A DNA stretch of 64,000 nt, from positions 3,348,001-3,412,000 of the forward strand of contig NZ_CP068437.1 of assembly GCF_016757755.1 (NCBI RefSeq). Direction: 5' to 3'. Shown here in pieces: positions 63,263 through 64,000 of the stretch. The translations under genes and the position numbers were made by a program. Origin of the DNA: Shewanella sp. KX20019 (GTDB taxonomy: Bacteria; Pseudomonadota; Gammaproteobacteria; Enterobacterales; Shewanellaceae). The notes beneath the pieces were generated by a model. It searched no databases. It was given only the letters and a program-made list of their open reading frames with translations, and was not told where the DNA came from. Each line of letters starts with the position of its first letter. Position 1 is the first letter of the stretch.

Positions 63263-63399
63263 GTCATCCCCTTGAATGTAATTTTTGTACCGCACCCAAA
63301 TCCCTATCTAGAGCGGTCTGCGGAGGCTTTTTATAACAAGCTTAGAACCAAAGTTCAAGCCTTATAGGAAAACCAAAGAAATAATTTAGGATACTGCTC

Positions 63400-63433
63400 A
63401 AAACCAGTCACTCCAAGGGCTGGAGCGACTGAC
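63400..63433 (-). terminator. Terminator of lon
   Basis: CAGTCGCTCCA and TGGAGTGACTG pair with one wobble around a 5-base loop, then GGTTTTG on the minus strand. It lies about 90 bp beyond the lon stop. Confidence 0.7.
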
Positions 63434-63519
63434 TCTCCACTGACTTAGGCTACCACAGCTAGGCACTTTGGTAAGCCCCTTTTTGCACTTTTTTTCGTGC
63501 AATACTGCAATTTATTGCG

Positions 63520-64000
63520 TTAGCCCACGTTTTCCACTACTTCGAAGCCCTCTACTGGTCGTTCAAGTGCCAGTTTTAGTACTTCTTCAACCCATTTAAC
63601 TGGGTAGATCTTTAAGTCTGCGATCACATTTGCTGGAATCTCTTCCAAATCTCGTTCATTTTCCTTTGGAATTAGAACAACTTTGGTCCCGCCACGGTGC
63701 GCAGCGAGTAATTTTTCTTTTAATCCACCAATAGGCAATACTTCACCTCTTAGTGTGATTTCACCTGTCATCGCCACATCGGCGCGAACAGGATTGCCCG
63801 TAAGACTAGAAACCAATGCAGTACACATGGCTGCACCTGCTGAAGGACCATCTTTTGGCGTTGCCCCTTCTGGAACGTGCACATGAATATCACGCTTTTC
63901 ATAGAAGTCCGGGTTAATACCAAGCTGCTCAGCTCGAGCACGAACCACGGTCATTGCCGCTTGAATCGACTCTTGCATCACATCACCTAGCGAACCGGTA
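63520..64000 (-). CDS. lon: Lon protease, C-terminal fragment (runs off window)
   Basis: The last 159 or so codons of lon. The reading frame is open to the window edge, so the gene is cut by the edge rather than broken. The protease domain's catalytic serine is in DGPSAGAAM and the catalytic lysine in GLKEKLLAAHRGG, with the TGEITLRGEVLPIGG strand between. ENERDLEEIPANV and the end VENVG are as in other proteobacterial Lon. It is an ATP-dependent AAA+ protease for misfolded and regulatory proteins. Confidence 0.96.
   Translation of the reverse strand, partial: TGSLGDVMQESIQAAMTVVRARAEQLGINPDFYEKRDIHVHVPEGATPKDGPSAGAAMCTALVSSLTGNPVRADVAMTGEITLRGEVLPIGGLKEKLLAAHRGGTKVVLIPKENERDLEEIPANVIADLKIYPVKWVEEVLKLALERPVEGFEVVENVG

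Overview
This window looks like chromosome from a Shewanella-type gammaproteobacterium (Alteromonadales). That is inferred from gene content and order: the DUF3450-ttpC-exbB-exbD-tonB-TPR TonB2 locus, the lon-hupB-ppiD block, psp next to sapABCDF next to an enoyl-ACP reductase gene, a 4.5S RNA, and polB divergent from dinG. The species cannot be fixed by eye. There are no tRNA or rRNA genes, no intact mobile element and no CRISPR array. The only mobile-element trace is a decayed IS630-type fragment near 35.2 kb.

Layout. 0-6 kb: start of sbcC and all of sbcD (DNA-end nuclease), a PepSY-domain exported protein followed by a two-component system, and an exported DUF885 protein. 6.2-7.5 kb: avtA. 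7.6-16.6 kb: a heavy-metal locus on the minus strand in transcription order blaI-like repressor, M56 membrane protease, TolC/CzcC, CzcB, CzcA, HupE-like protein, membrane-anchored beta-domain protein and DUF6488 protein. Four copies of a 21-bp inverted repeat (AAACCNA-N7-TNGGTTT) lie at the two promoter regions, so this reads as a self-contained BlaI/M56-controlled efflux regulon. 16.6-24.6 kb: TauE/SafE transporter, LysR regulator, a NERD plus double pseudokinase protein, RraB-like, S4, GNAT, PpiC and DUF885 lipoprotein genes, and a degenerate GGDEF protein. 24.7-29.7 kb: complete TonB2 energy-transduction operon with a 24-bp palindrome and a Fur-like box upstream. 29.7-36.6 kb: a gene-poor stretch carrying a large TonB-dependent receptor, an IS630 remnant and a porin. 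36.9-44 kb: polB and dinG divergent around a LexA box, then tauE-like, priC, a DUF2057 gene and a ComFB-family gene. 44-48 kb: ffs (4.5S RNA), a ComEA-like HhH protein, an SLC13 transporter and methionine gamma-lyase. 48.3-53.6 kb: pspABC-ycjX-ycjF with a sigma54 promoter, divergent from pspF. 53.6-60.4 kb: sapABCDF followed by fabV. 60.9-64 kb: ppiD, hupB and the 3' end of lon.

How the parts fit. Several blocks serve envelope stress and transport: psp (membrane stress), sap (peptide/antimicrobial-peptide uptake), TonB2 plus receptor (high-affinity uptake), porin, RND metal efflux, and PpiD for outer-membrane protein folding. A second theme is DNA repair and replication restart: SbcCD, Pol II, DinG and PriC. 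The most distinctive local system is the BlaI/M56-controlled CzcCBA cluster with its accessory membrane proteins. The most distinctive single proteins are the NERD-pseudokinase fusion and a SapD whose Walker A lysine is replaced by arginine.
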